64,000 nt of DNA from Pseudomonas yamanorum (GCF_013386765.1 NZ_JACARE010000021.1:101653-165652); one strand, 5' to 3'; positions 43,585 to 51,992 are shown, counted from the first letter of the stretch. The notes: generated from the letters alone by a model not told the origin. Made by a program: numbers and translations.

Positions 43585-43800
43585 GAACATCGCCGCTACC
43601 ACCCTCTATCCACGCGTCAATACGCGCGTATCGTCAAAAACTGTGTGAAAGCCGTTGGCCTTGATCCAGCCTTGTATGGCACTCACACAATGACACGTAC
43701 GAAGGCATCGCTCATCTATCGCAGGACGAAGACCCTAAAGGCGGTTCAACTGCTGCTCGGCGATACGAAGCTGGAGATGGCGGAACAAACTGAGGTCTGA
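43585..43800 (+). pseudogene. C-terminal fragment of a tyrosine recombinase (integrase)
   Basis: The frame reads HPLSTRQYARIVKNCVKAVGLDP, then GTHTMTRTKASLIYRRTKTLKAVQLLLGDTKLEMAEQTEV. This matches the end of the integrase family widespread in pseudomonads, where the corresponding parts are GTHSMRRTKA and LLGHTKLESTVRYLG...EQTEV. Here the HxxR Arg is Thr, and the segment holding the catalytic Tyr is deleted. The upstream catalytic part is absent. It is an inactive relic at the left edge of the aromatic catabolic region. The rest of 43496-44000 holds a repeat half element near 43508 and the promoter region described below. Confidence 0.82.
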
Positions 43801-43899
43801 CCATCCATGGCGACGATCGAAGTCAGACCGTCGCTAACCTTACGCGTTTTGAACCTACCCACCGGAGAGCTACCAATATTTCGGATTTATGGAGTTGTT

Positions 43900-43929
43900 T
43901 TCAATATTGATATTTTTTGCAATATTGAA
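43900..43929. promoter_or_regulatory. perfect inverted repeat ahead of the flavin hydroxylase gene
   Basis: TTCAATATTG (43900-43909) and CAATATTGAA (43920-43929) are exact reverse complements with ten bases between them. The site lies about 70-100 bases before the hydroxylase start in AT-rich promoter-like sequence. Its ATATTGAA arm resembles the operators near 50000, so a TetR-type regulator of this cluster probably binds here. Confidence 0.65.
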
Positions 43930-44000
43930 TAATGTCTCATAAATAGCGACAAGCCAAAGCGGCAGATCGCACCTCGACGCTGAAACCAACCGGGACTCCC

Positions 44001-45596
44001 ATGGAAAACAATAATAAAAGTACCCCGCTGCCCCTTTCGGTTGATGTACTGATCGTCGGCTTTGGCCCAGTCGGCGCGGCATTGGCAGCCCTGCTCGGTC
44101 GCTACCACGTAAACGCCGTGGTGATCGATAAGCAGCACGAGATACTGCGCATGCCACGTGCCATTGCCCTGGATAACGAAGCCTTGCGTATGTTGCAGTT
44201 GATCGGCCTGCCCGAGGATGCGTTCGACAAACTGGTCATCCCAGAAGTCAAAATGCACTGCCCACTGGTAGGCCAATTCAGTCGCGCCAATACCAGCGGC
44301 TGCATCGATGGCCACCCCAAGCTGGTAACTTTTTACCAACCCGATCTGGAGAACGCCCTGCGCAGCCGGTTGCTGCAATATCCTTGCATCACCACGTGCA
44401 CGGGTTACGAGTTGCAGGATGTTCAGCAACATGGCGATCACGTGGAGGCTTTTCTGCTGGACGAAGATGGCATGACGTTTACCGTCAATGCCAAATACCT
44501 GATTGGCGCGGACGGCGCAGGGTCGCGGGTGCGTACGTTGATTGGCCAGGACTTCACTGGCCAGACCTATGCTGAAGACTGGCTGATCGTGGATGCCAAT
44601 GGACGCCAGGGGCAGGCAATCGACCATGTTGAGTTCCTGTGTGATCACCGCCGGCCTACCCCCCATATGCCGGCCCCCGGTGGCCGGGAACGTTGGGAGT
44701 TCATGCTGCATCCCGGTGAAACGCGAGAGGAAATGGAGCAGCCGCATCGCATTACGCAACTGCTGGCTCCGTGGGTAAAAGCTGCCGACTTAAGTATCGA
44801 GCGCACGGCGGTGTATCGCTTCCACGCACGTTGCTGCGACAGTTTTCAGAAGGGACGGGTATTTTTGATCGGCGACGCGGCGCACATTACGCCACCCTTC
44901 GTCGGACAGGGACTGGTTGCCGGTCTTCGGGATGCATGCAACTTAGGCTGGAAGCTGGCCTGGGTACTCGATGGCCGCGCCGCACCCAGGATACTCGGCA
45001 GCTACGACCAGGAACGCCGCCCCCACGCTAAAGAAATGATCGACCTGGCCAAACTGATGGGCCGCGCAGTGATGCCGCGCAATGCCGTCGTTGCCTTGCT
45101 GATCCACGGACTGATGAAATCGCTGACCCTGTTCCCGCCCGCCCGCCGGCTGTTTGAAGAGCTGGACATCAAGCCGAAGAATCGCTTCAAGAAAGGCTTG
45201 TTCAGCACACAACGCAAAACGAAGTCCCTCCCTGTTGGCGGCCTACTGAACCAATGTCTGGTGCGGGATCCTGTTCATGGCATCGTCTTGAGTGACGATG
45301 TGCTGGGAGATCAAATGACCCTTATAGGGTTTGGTAACGACCCTCGCCAACTGCTGGAAACTGCAACCCAGGAGCGATGGCAGGCCCATGGTGGTGGGTA
45401 TTTGCAGATCGTCCAGCGAGGCCAACGGGGTAATCCAGGCACCCATTGGGTCGAAGACCTGAGTGGTGAACTGCTCAAATGTCTGCCGAAAAATACGTTA
45501 CTGATCGTTCGACCTGACCGCATTGTGATGCACAGCGGTGGCGCCGATCATGCAAATGAGCTGGCAAATGCATGCATGGCCTTGCTGGATAATTGA
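44001..45596 (+). CDS. MhpA-family FAD-dependent aromatic hydroxylase
   Basis: A 531-residue flavoprotein monooxygenase that should hydroxylate a phenolic ring, making a catechol- or trihydroxybenzene-type product for ring cleavage. The FAD motifs are all present: GFGPVG (20-25) in the N-terminal GxGxxG strand, GADGAGSRVR (about 169-178) with the DG motif, and LIGDAAHITPPFVGQG (about 289-304) with the GD motif. The sequence follows E. coli MhpA (3-(3-hydroxyphenyl)propionate hydroxylase) closely in these parts and in PRAIALDNEALRMLQ, and keeps the C-terminal thioredoxin-like domain ending VVRPDRIV-like. The exact substrate is unknown; resorcinol-type hydroxylases are also related. A TetR gene follows on the same strand. 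Confidence 0.88.
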   Translation: MENNNKSTPLPLSVDVLIVGFGPVGAALAALLGRYHVNAVVIDKQHEILRMPRAIALDNEALRMLQLIGLPEDAFDKLVIPEVKMHCPLVGQFSRANTSGCIDGHPKLVTFYQPDLENALRSRLLQYPCITTCTGYELQDVQQHGDHVEAFLLDEDGMTFTVNAKYLIGADGAGSRVRTLIGQDFTGQTYAEDWLIVDANGRQGQAIDHVEFLCDHRRPTPHMPAPGGRERWEFMLHPGETREEMEQPHRITQLLAPWVKAADLSIERTAVYRFHARCCDSFQKGRVFLIGDAAHITPPFVGQGLVAGLRDACNLGWKLAWVLDGRAAPRILGSYDQERRPHAKEMIDLAKLMGRAVMPRNAVVALLIHGLMKSLTLFPPARRLFEELDIKPKNRFKKGLFSTQRKTKSLPVGGLLNQCLVRDPVHGIVLSDDVLGDQMTLIGFGNDPRQLLETATQERWQAHGGGYLQIVQRGQRGNPGTHWVEDLSGELLKCLPKNTLLIVRPDRIVMHSGGADHANELANACMALLDN

Positions 45597-45676
45597 ATAG
45601 ATCAGCGATATTGACGGTAATTTGATTACTATCTTTGTCTTTCATCCCGCCGCGTCTTACATCATCAGGCATTTCC

Positions 45677-46336
45677 ATGAGCGTAAAAACCGACACAGAA
45701 CAGGCCACTCACACTCTGGAACCTCTGACCCGCGGCCACAAAAAAAAACAACGCACGCGTCAGGGCTTATTGGATGCCGCGCTGCGGCTGTTCGCCCGTA
45801 AGGATGTATTTGAAACGGGTTTGTTGGAGCTGGCAGAAGAGGCAGAGGTCTCTACCGGCACCATCTACAACTACTTTCGCACCCGCGAGGAGGTAGTGGA
45901 GGCCGTGGGTATCGCCATGGCCAGCGAGTTTTCTGAGAGTATTTCCGGGTTAAGTGCAGGAGTTGAGAACGGTGCCCAGCGCATTGCAATTGGTGTGCGT
46001 CTATTTATCCTTCGCGCGATTGCCGACCCGAACTGGGCCAGCGCACTGGTGCGAATCGTACATTTTGACAAGGGGCTGCGGTCAACGCTCGCCATGCACG
46101 TCCAGGCGGACCTTCGCACCGGCGCAGAGCAGGGGCATCTGTCGTTTATCGATGAAAGCATCGCGCTGGACCTGGTTATAGCCTGTGCAACAGCCGGCAT
46201 GCGCAGTGCGGTTGAGGGTCGCACGGTTGAACAACATGATGAGAAAGTCGCCGAGATGGTGCTTAAAGGCTTGGGTGCGAGCCCGGTGAAGGCTAAAAAG
46301 CTCGCCAGCCTTCCGTTGCCGCAACCTAACGAATAA
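45677..46336 (+). CDS. TetR family regulator (paralogue A)
   Basis: A 219-residue TetR-type regulator with an HTH at about 27-75 (RQGLLDAALRLFARKD, then STGTIYNYF). It is a clear relative of the regulator at 50206-50820: both have AQRxAxGxRLFIxR after the HTH and end in a similar GLGASPVKAKKLASLPLPQP/ALGVSIDDARVLATVELPPLPP tail. It stands 80 bases behind the hydroxylase gene and probably controls it through the 43900-43929 site. Confidence 0.87.
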   Translation: MSVKTDTEQATHTLEPLTRGHKKKQRTRQGLLDAALRLFARKDVFETGLLELAEEAEVSTGTIYNYFRTREEVVEAVGIAMASEFSESISGLSAGVENGAQRIAIGVRLFILRAIADPNWASALVRIVHFDKGLRSTLAMHVQADLRTGAEQGHLSFIDESIALDLVIACATAGMRSAVEGRTVEQHDEKVAEMVLKGLGASPVKAKKLASLPLPQPNE

Positions 46337-46346
46337 CCGGTCCACT

Positions 46347-47591
46347 CTAAATGCCTTGTTCAGCTACCCATTTACGATAGCGCCGAGCTTGGCGCTTGGT
46401 TTTAAGCTGACTGGTAATCAGCGTCATTAGCGGCGAGATGCCAGGTTTGGTGGCTTTGCCCAGACTAAGCAAACTGAGCTGCTTCTTGATGATCGCCGTG
46501 ATGGCAACGGCAACAAAGGCCTTATTCTTCCAAGATATCTGTACCGACTTTATCTGTGCGCCGTCCCCGGTCAACCATTGACTTGGCAAATTGGGTTCAA
46601 ATGCCAAAGCGGTGGCCATTCCTACCATTGCCACAGAGGGGCTGTTGATAACTATTTCAGCAATTTCCCTACGGCGGATCCCACCTGTGACCATTACAGG
46701 CATACGTGCCACGCGACCAATGCGTTCAGCGAACTCCAAAAAGTACGCCTCTCGAGCGAGTGTTTGGCCGTCGCGTGTGTGGCCTTGCATAGCAGGACTT
46801 TCATAGCTGCCGCCAGAAATCTCGACCAAATCCACGGGCAGTTCATTGAGCCGTTTAACGACCTCAATCGCGTCCCCCTCCTCAAAACCACCGCGCTGAA
46901 AGTCTGCTGAATTGAGTTTCACTGACACGCAAAACTGCGGTGCCACACGCGCCCGAACAGCCTCTATGGTACGAATGAGAATCCGCGCGCGGTTTTCCAA
47001 GCTACCGCCCCATTTGTCAGTCCGCTTATTGGTCAGTGGGGAAAGAAACTGGCTGAATAGATAACCGTGCGCAGCATGAATCTGTACGCCCGTAAAACCG
47101 GCGCGCTCGGCCAGAACAGCTGTTCGTGCATAACGATTAATCAAGCCATGAATTTCAACCTCGCTCAGTGACCGAGGCTGAGCGAACAGCTTGGCCACAC
47201 CGGGAATGTTCACCGCAATGGCTGAAGGTGCCACCGCCTCCTGGCCGAGATTGGCCATCAGTTGCCGGCCGGGATGATTGATCTGTAACCAAGCCTGAGC
47301 GCCTTGGCTACGGCATACGACGGCCCAGTTCTTAAACTGCTCAAGATAACGATCATTCTCCAGAATGACCCCTGCCGGACCGGTCAGAGCACGGCAGTCG
47401 GGCATTACATTACCAGTAATGATGAGCCCAGCCCCTCCGTCTGCCCATGTCTGATACAAGCGAAGCAATTCAGGACCAGGGGCGTGATTTTCATCTGCCA
47501 AATTCTCCTCCATAGCGGCTTTTGCAAGGCGGTTTACGATGCGTGTGCCATTGGGCAACAACAATGGCTGAAACAGGGGCAATCCCGACAT
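46347..47591 (-). CDS. NADH:flavin oxidoreductase (Old Yellow Enzyme family)
   Basis: A 414-residue FMN-dependent TIM-barrel reductase. Visible segments are PNGTRIVNRLAKAAMEEN at the start, WLQINHPGRQ (about 101-110), the substrate-binding HAAHGYLFSQFLSPLTNKRTDKWGG region (about 172-196) and VMVTGGIRR near the phosphate site. The C-terminal extension of about 60 residues is basic and lacks an iron-sulfur or second flavin domain. It should reduce an activated C=C bond, such as an enone made after ring opening. Its start lies one base after the stop of the exported amidohydrolase paralogue. Confidence 0.87.
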   Translation of the reverse strand: MSGLPLFQPLLLPNGTRIVNRLAKAAMEENLADENHAPGPELLRLYQTWADGGAGLIITGNVMPDCRALTGPAGVILENDRYLEQFKNWAVVCRSQGAQAWLQINHPGRQLMANLGQEAVAPSAIAVNIPGVAKLFAQPRSLSEVEIHGLINRYARTAVLAERAGFTGVQIHAAHGYLFSQFLSPLTNKRTDKWGGSLENRARILIRTIEAVRARVAPQFCVSVKLNSADFQRGGFEEGDAIEVVKRLNELPVDLVEISGGSYESPAMQGHTRDGQTLAREAYFLEFAERIGRVARMPVMVTGGIRRREIAEIVINSPSVAMVGMATALAFEPNLPSQWLTGDGAQIKSVQISWKNKAFVAVAITAIIKKQLSLLSLGKATKPGISPLMTLITSQLKTKRQARRYRKWVAEQGI

Positions 47592-47592
47592 A

Positions 47593-48801
47593 TCACTGAT
47601 CCTTCAAATGTTGCGCCAAGGCGCCAAGGGGTTTTTTCAACGTGCGCCCCAACCATTGCAGCGACGATTCGGATTCATGCACAGGCGCCAGAGTCAGCCA
47701 CTCGCCTTTCTCCGCATAGTGGGGAAATAGCGACAACGCATGACCGCGGGTGATACCCCGGAGTTCTTTTGCCCCCCAGAGAGGAGATTGGCGTAGCGTT
47801 TGGATTTCGGCGCCGACTGACGCGGCTGGTGCGATCGGATAACCACTGCCGAAAACCACCTGAGCAGGCTCCACTAGTTCCTTGATCACCGCCATGGACG
47901 CAGGTGAAGTAGACACGGCTGTATCGAAGTAAAAGCGCCGCAAATAGGTCATCACCCCGAGAGGAACGTCATCAGCGAATTCCGGCAAGGCATTGGCCAG
48001 GGAGATACGCCATGCCGCATAAGGTAGAAAGCCGCCGCCATCCGCCAGAATCCACCGAATGCGTGGGTACCGCTCCATCGTTCCAGTGAAGATCAGATTG
48101 ATCGCCGCGCGCGTGATGTCACAGACCATCTCCAATGCGTATGGTGGCGTACCCAGCCCTAATTGCGCGCTGCTGGGGTGCAGATTAGCCTGTAAAAAAA
48201 CTGTGGCCTGGCGTTGATTTAACTCGCTCATCAACTCTTCGAATTGCGGGTCACCTAGAAACACACCATTACTGCTGCCCATCAACAGCACGCCATCAGC
48301 CTGCAAAGTGTCCAGGGCATAAATGGCCTCGGCGCAGGCAAGATCGGTTGCTGGCAACGGCAGCACAGCGAAGGAGCCGAAGCGGCCTGGATATGTGACC
48401 GCCATCTCGGCGGCAAACTCATTGCAGCTACGCGCCAGATCGGCTGCGGCCCGACCCTCGCCAAAACAAACACCAGGCGCTGGTAATGAGGTGATCGCTG
48501 TCTGGATGCCTTGTGCGTCCATGAGTGCCGCTGACTGTTGCACAGACCAGCTTGGCAGCGCCATGCCCGTCAGAGCGCCCAGCCCTCGACGCTGCAGGGC
48601 GTCGACAAATACAGGTGGCAGAATGTTGTGATGCACATCAATGCATTCGGGCTTGAGCTCTTCCTTGGTGGCAGCGGGCTCACTTTGCACTTCTGACTGC
48701 GCCGCAACAGTCCTTGGCAAGGAGCCCCCGACGACGCCTGCGCCCAACACCGTCGCCCCAGCCAGCAGGCTCGTACGGGCGACAAATTCTCGGCGATTCA
48801 T
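47593..48801 (-). CDS. Tat-exported, apparently inactive ACMSD-type amidohydrolase paralogue
   Basis: A 402-residue protein of the amidohydrolase-2/ACMSD family with a Tat signal (MNRREFVARTSLLAGA, RR-x-F). Aligned by eye with its neighbour at 48857-49930, it keeps the fold and many segments but has lost most of the active site. HxH is H57-H58-N59 instead of H11-H12-H13; Gln204 replaces the His of FVHPNLH; Asp254 replaces the His of LAHGGGFLP; Gly320 replaces the metal Asp of GSDFP. It may therefore bind a ligand in the periplasm rather than catalyse. The gene is intact and in an operon (55 bases after its paralogue, one base before the OYE-type gene), which argues for a selected function. 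Confidence 0.82.
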   Translation of the reverse strand: MNRREFVARTSLLAGATVLGAGVVGGSLPRTVAAQSEVQSEPAATKEELKPECIDVHHNILPPVFVDALQRRGLGALTGMALPSWSVQQSAALMDAQGIQTAITSLPAPGVCFGEGRAAADLARSCNEFAAEMAVTYPGRFGSFAVLPLPATDLACAEAIYALDTLQADGVLLMGSSNGVFLGDPQFEELMSELNQRQATVFLQANLHPSSAQLGLGTPPYALEMVCDITRAAINLIFTGTMERYPRIRWILADGGGFLPYAAWRISLANALPEFADDVPLGVMTYLRRFYFDTAVSTSPASMAVIKELVEPAQVVFGSGYPIAPAASVGAEIQTLRQSPLWGAKELRGITRGHALSLFPHYAEKGEWLTLAPVHESESSLQWLGRTLKKPLGALAQHLKDQ

Positions 48802-48856
48802 AACACCTCCGTGTTTATCTTGTTATTAGAGTGGGTTACTGAATAGGAGCGTCGTG

Positions 48857-49930
48857 TTAACGATTACGCATACGTTCAGCTAGTGCGCCAAGCGGCTTCG
48901 TCAGGCTGCGTTTCATGCGGCCGGAAAAAGACTCGCCTTCATAGATCGGCGCTGGCTGCACGACCTCGCCCGGCTGCTGGTATTGAGGAAACAAACGTAG
49001 CGCGTAGCCACGATTGATCCCGTAGTGCTCATCGCTGGACCACAGAGTGTTTTGCTCTAGGGTTTGACATTGCAGGCTCGTAGCGGGAGCCGGGGCGAAC
49101 GGAAAATCACTGCCGAAAAGGATGTGATCCGAGTCAACTAACTCCTTGAGCGCTGCCATCGAATAGCGCGAGGGAGAGAGAGCTGTGTCGAAATAAAAAC
49201 GCCGGATGTAAGTGAGAATTCCTTGAGGCGCCAGCTGCTGGAATTGCGGCATCGCATTGGCCAGGGAAACACGCCACGCCACATAGGGAAGAAAACCACC
49301 GCCGTGGGCAAGGATCCAGCGTATGCGTGGGTATTTCTCCATCGTCCCGGTCAGGATCAGATTGACGGCAGCGCGAGTGGTGTCGCAGAGAAATTCGATC
49401 AAAAAGCCAGGAGTCTTGAAGCCCAACTGTTCACTGCTTTTGTGCAGGTTTGGGTGAACGAACACCACTGTGCCACGACGATCCAATTCGTTCATCAGTT
49501 CGTCAAAACGCGGGTCGCCCAGAAATACCCCATCGGTGCTGCCAAACAGCACGATTCCCTCGGCCTTCAGCACGTCCAAGGCATAGATGGCTTCGCTACA
49601 AGCCGTTTCGGTAAACGGCATGGGTAGTACCGCGAAGTTGCCAAAACGGCCCGGGAAATCATCACGCATCTTCGCCGCGTATTCGTTGCAATCTCGCGCC
49701 AGTTGCCGTGCCTGCGCCACACCGTCGCCCAAGTGCACGCCGGGCGTGGAGATGGAGGTAATGGCACGTTGAATGCCATTCATGTCCATCACATCAATCG
49801 ACTGCTCTGGCGTCCATTTTGGTAAGAGTGCACCCGCATGGCGCTCCATGCCCCGCTCGTAAATTGCGTCGCGGAATACAGGTGGAACGATGTGGTGATG
49901 GACGTCAATAAGGCCTTGCTTGAGGGTCAT
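48857..49930 (-). CDS. ACMSD-type metal-dependent amidohydrolase/decarboxylase
   Basis: A 357-residue cytoplasmic enzyme of the amidohydrolase-2 family, which includes ACMSD, gamma-resorcylate decarboxylase, 5-carboxyvanillate decarboxylase and orsellinate-type decarboxylases. All expected residues are present: HxH (His11, His13) in DVHHHIVPP, His159 in FVHPNLH, His209 in LAHGGGFLP and Asp275 in GSDFPFAP. The ATG at 49930 has GGAATAAC upstream; the frame extends 24 codons without family sequence. It is first in the leftward operon and probably decarboxylates or hydrolyses the aromatic substrate or a ring-cleavage product. Confidence 0.87.
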   Translation of the reverse strand: MTLKQGLIDVHHHIVPPVFRDAIYERGMERHAGALLPKWTPEQSIDVMDMNGIQRAITSISTPGVHLGDGVAQARQLARDCNEYAAKMRDDFPGRFGNFAVLPMPFTETACSEAIYALDVLKAEGIVLFGSTDGVFLGDPRFDELMNELDRRGTVVFVHPNLHKSSEQLGFKTPGFLIEFLCDTTRAAVNLILTGTMEKYPRIRWILAHGGGFLPYVAWRVSLANAMPQFQQLAPQGILTYIRRFYFDTALSPSRYSMAALKELVDSDHILFGSDFPFAPAPATSLQCQTLEQNTLWSSDEHYGINRGYALRLFPQYQQPGEVVQPAPIYEGESFSGRMKRSLTKPLGALAERMRNR

Positions 49931-50001
49931 TGTTGTTATTCCTGGCGAGAACAGTCGCGACCTGGCCGTGGAAGCCCACGACAAAAACACACCTTCGATC
50001 A

Positions 50002-50045
50002 ATATTGAACACTAGCGTTCACCTCAGTCAACTGCGTTCAACGCT
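50002..50045. promoter_or_regulatory. operator-like repeat A in the divergent promoter region
   Basis: ATTGAAC (50004-50010), six bases, then GTTCAC (50017-50022) repeats the plan of the perfect site at 50156-50175 with two mismatches. A further GCGTTCAACGC half-palindrome lies at 50034-50044. They sit about 75-115 bases ahead of the leftward amidohydrolase gene. Confidence 0.55.
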
Positions 50046-50101
50046 AATGGCTCCTCAAAAAAAATAGGAAATACCGATAACCCCCTATACATATGGGGTT
50101 C

Positions 50102-50116
50102 TAGAGAATTTCTCTA
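50102..50116. promoter_or_regulatory. perfect palindrome TAGAGAATTTCTCTA
   Basis: A 15-base palindrome with a central T lies midway in the 275-base divergent gap, in AT-rich sequence, next to another small palindromic stretch (CCCC-TATACATA-GGGG at about 50081-50098). Its arms are unlike the ATTGAAC sites, so it may be read by a different factor. Confidence 0.45.
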
Positions 50117-50155
50117 AAAAAATATCTTAAATCTGAAAATACTTGATTGACGAAA

Positions 50156-50175
50156 ATTGAACAGTGGCGTTCAAT
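50156..50175. promoter_or_regulatory. perfect operator ATTGAAC-N6-GTTCAAT
   Basis: Exact 7-base arms with a six-base spacer lie 30-50 bases before the TetR start at 50206, where they would overlap its promoter. With the imperfect copy at 50002-50022 it marks a TetR-type divergent control region. Confidence 0.7.
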
Positions 50176-50205
50176 CAGGTCAGATTCGAATGGTGGAGAA
50201 CATTT

Positions 50206-50820
50206 GTGGATTCAATGAACCCGGTGCAGCGACGCATCCATCAGGCCGCTTTGCGCTTGTTTGCCGAGAAAGGCGTCAGCCAGGTCAACATCAGCGACCT
50301 TGCCCAAGAAGCGGGCGTGGCCCGCGGCACCATTTACAACAACGTCGAGACGATGGACAAACTGTTTGAACAGGTAGCCAGTCAGCTCAGCGCGGACATG
50401 CACCAGCGCGTAAAAAAGAGCATCGACAGTGTTGGAGACCCTGCACAGCGCTTGGCCAATGGTATTCGTCTGTTTATCCGCCGCACCCACGAAGAACCGC
50501 ACTGGGGCGCGTTTATGAGTCGCTTTGCGCTGAGCAACCTGGCCCTGCGGGAGATGTTCTCTAGCCAGGCCGTACCGGACCTCATCCATGGGTTGAGTCT
50601 CGGTCGCTACCAGTTCCGCCAGGAGCAAATGGTCACGGTGATTTCGTTTATCGCCAGCAGCGTACTGGGCTCGATGTTTTTGGTCTTGGAAGGCTTGAAG
50701 ACCTGGCGTGAAGCCGGCACCGATACCGCCGAGCTGATACTGCGGGCGTTGGGAGTGAGCATTGACGACGCTCGTGTGCTAGCCACTGTGGAGTTGCCGC
50801 CGCTGCCGCCTTCCGACTGA
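50206..50820 (+). CDS. TetR family regulator (paralogue B)
   Basis: A 204-residue TetR-type regulator with the HTH at about 8-55 (HQAALRLFAEKGVSQVNISDLAQEAGVARGTIYNN). GTG 50206 is chosen because GGAG lies eight bases upstream; ATG 50215 follows closely. It is paralogous to the regulator at 45677-46336. It is divergent from the amidohydrolase/OYE operon and 83 bases ahead of the dioxygenase operon, so it can control both. The recognition helix end reads IYNNVETM where IYNYF is usual, so DNA preference may differ from paralogue A. Confidence 0.87.
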   Translation: MDSMNPVQRRIHQAALRLFAEKGVSQVNISDLAQEAGVARGTIYNNVETMDKLFEQVASQLSADMHQRVKKSIDSVGDPAQRLANGIRLFIRRTHEEPHWGAFMSRFALSNLALREMFSSQAVPDLIHGLSLGRYQFRQEQMVTVISFIASSVLGSMFLVLEGLKTWREAGTDTAELILRALGVSIDDARVLATVELPPLPPSD

Positions 50821-50903
50821 TTCACGACTGAATACTGGTAGCCCAACCCCGGTTTTCGGGGTGACGGGCAGCTTTTGCCTGAAAAAAGTGTTGGAGAATA
50901 ATA

Positions 50904-51992
50904 ATGAGCAAATGCCAAATCCTGACCCTGGCGACACCGCAGCCGGCTCGCCACCCGAACCCTACGGTCAAAGCCCAGCGGCTTGCCTATCTGATTTTTC
51001 AGCGTCCGGACCTGGCCAAGGCGGAACAGTTTCTGCGCGACTTCGGGCTCACCGTTTGCCATCGTGCTACCGATGCGCTGTATCTGCGCGGCACCGACAG
51101 TTCAGCCTATTGCTACCGCATCGAGAAGGCAGACGAGGCACGCTTCGTCGGCTTCGCACTCACCGTCGCTACACGCGAAGATCTTCTCAAGCTTGCGCGT
51201 TTGCCGGGCGCGTCAGCAGTTGAAAACCAATTACAACCGGGCGGTGGCGAGCGGGTGCGCTTGCGCGATCCGTCGGGGTTCGTGGTGGAAGCTATCTACG
51301 GACAAGCGGCGGTCAAACCGTTGCAGCATCGCGCGCCTTTGCCCCTCAATCTGGCAGAGCAAATCCCGCGCATCAATGCCACCCAACGTACGCCAGCCAG
51401 CGCTCCGGAGATCCTCAAGCTTGGGCATGTAGTTCTGGAAGTAGCGGACTACCAGGCAACCTGCGCTTGGTACACCGAGCATTTCGGATTGATCCCTAGC
51501 GATGTACAAGTACTGCCTGACGGTTCACCCGCCGTAACGTTCATGCGCCTGGACCTGGGTGACGTCCCGGCAGACCATCACACCCTGGCCCTGGCGCAAG
51601 GCTTCATGCCCACCTACAGCCACAGTGCTTTTGAGGTAGTAGATGCGGACGCAGTGGGCATGGGTCAGCGCGTCTTGCGCGAGCGTGGATGGGTTCATGC
51701 CTGGGGCATAGGTCGGCATATTCTCGGCAGTCAGATCTTCGACTACTGGCAGGATCCTTGGGGCGACAAGCATGAACACTACTGCGATGGCGATCTATTC
51801 ACCCAAGATCAGCCCACCGAACTGCATAGCGTCAGTGCGCAGGCCATGGCGCAGTGGGGGGAGCGCATGCCCAGGAGCTTCACCAAACCCAAGCTCAGCG
51901 TGCGCGCCATCCGAGCCTTGATCCACAACCTCAGACACAGCCCGGACCTGACTTTTCGCAAGTTGGTGACCTTGGCGCGGCTGTTCGGCTGA
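50904..51992 (+). CDS. extradiol ring-cleavage dioxygenase (type I, VOC fold)
   Basis: A 362-residue two-domain extradiol dioxygenase like the 2,3-dihydroxybiphenyl 1,2-dioxygenase group. The iron ligands are visible in the second domain: His175 (KLGHVVLEV), His240 (PTYSHSAFEV) and Glu291 (DKHEHYCDGD), with spacing close to that in BphC. The N-terminal module (about 25-135) is the non-metal half. A C-terminal tail of about 60 residues, LSVRAIRALIHNLRHSPDL, is basic. It should open a catechol- or trihydroxybenzene-type ring at the meta position. It is first in the rightward operon with the FAH-family and ligase genes. Confidence 0.88.
   Translation: MSKCQILTLATPQPARHPNPTVKAQRLAYLIFQRPDLAKAEQFLRDFGLTVCHRATDALYLRGTDSSAYCYRIEKADEARFVGFALTVATREDLLKLARLPGASAVENQLQPGGGERVRLRDPSGFVVEAIYGQAAVKPLQHRAPLPLNLAEQIPRINATQRTPASAPEILKLGHVVLEVADYQATCAWYTEHFGLIPSDVQVLPDGSPAVTFMRLDLGDVPADHHTLALAQGFMPTYSHSAFEVVDADAVGMGQRVLRERGWVHAWGIGRHILGSQIFDYWQDPWGDKHEHYCDGDLFTQDQPTELHSVSAQAMAQWGERMPRSFTKPKLSVRAIRALIHNLRHSPDLTFRKLVTLARLFG

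Noticed and set aside
43555..43800. Intact small integrase or excisionase gene
   Set aside because: Only the C-terminal part of a tyrosine recombinase is present, the conserved Arg is changed and the catalytic Tyr segment is deleted. The frame opens on a TTG with no ribosome-binding site.
47593..48801. Second active ACMSD-type decarboxylase
   Set aside because: Four of five expected metal or catalytic residues are substituted relative to the adjacent paralogue, so activity of the usual kind is improbable.
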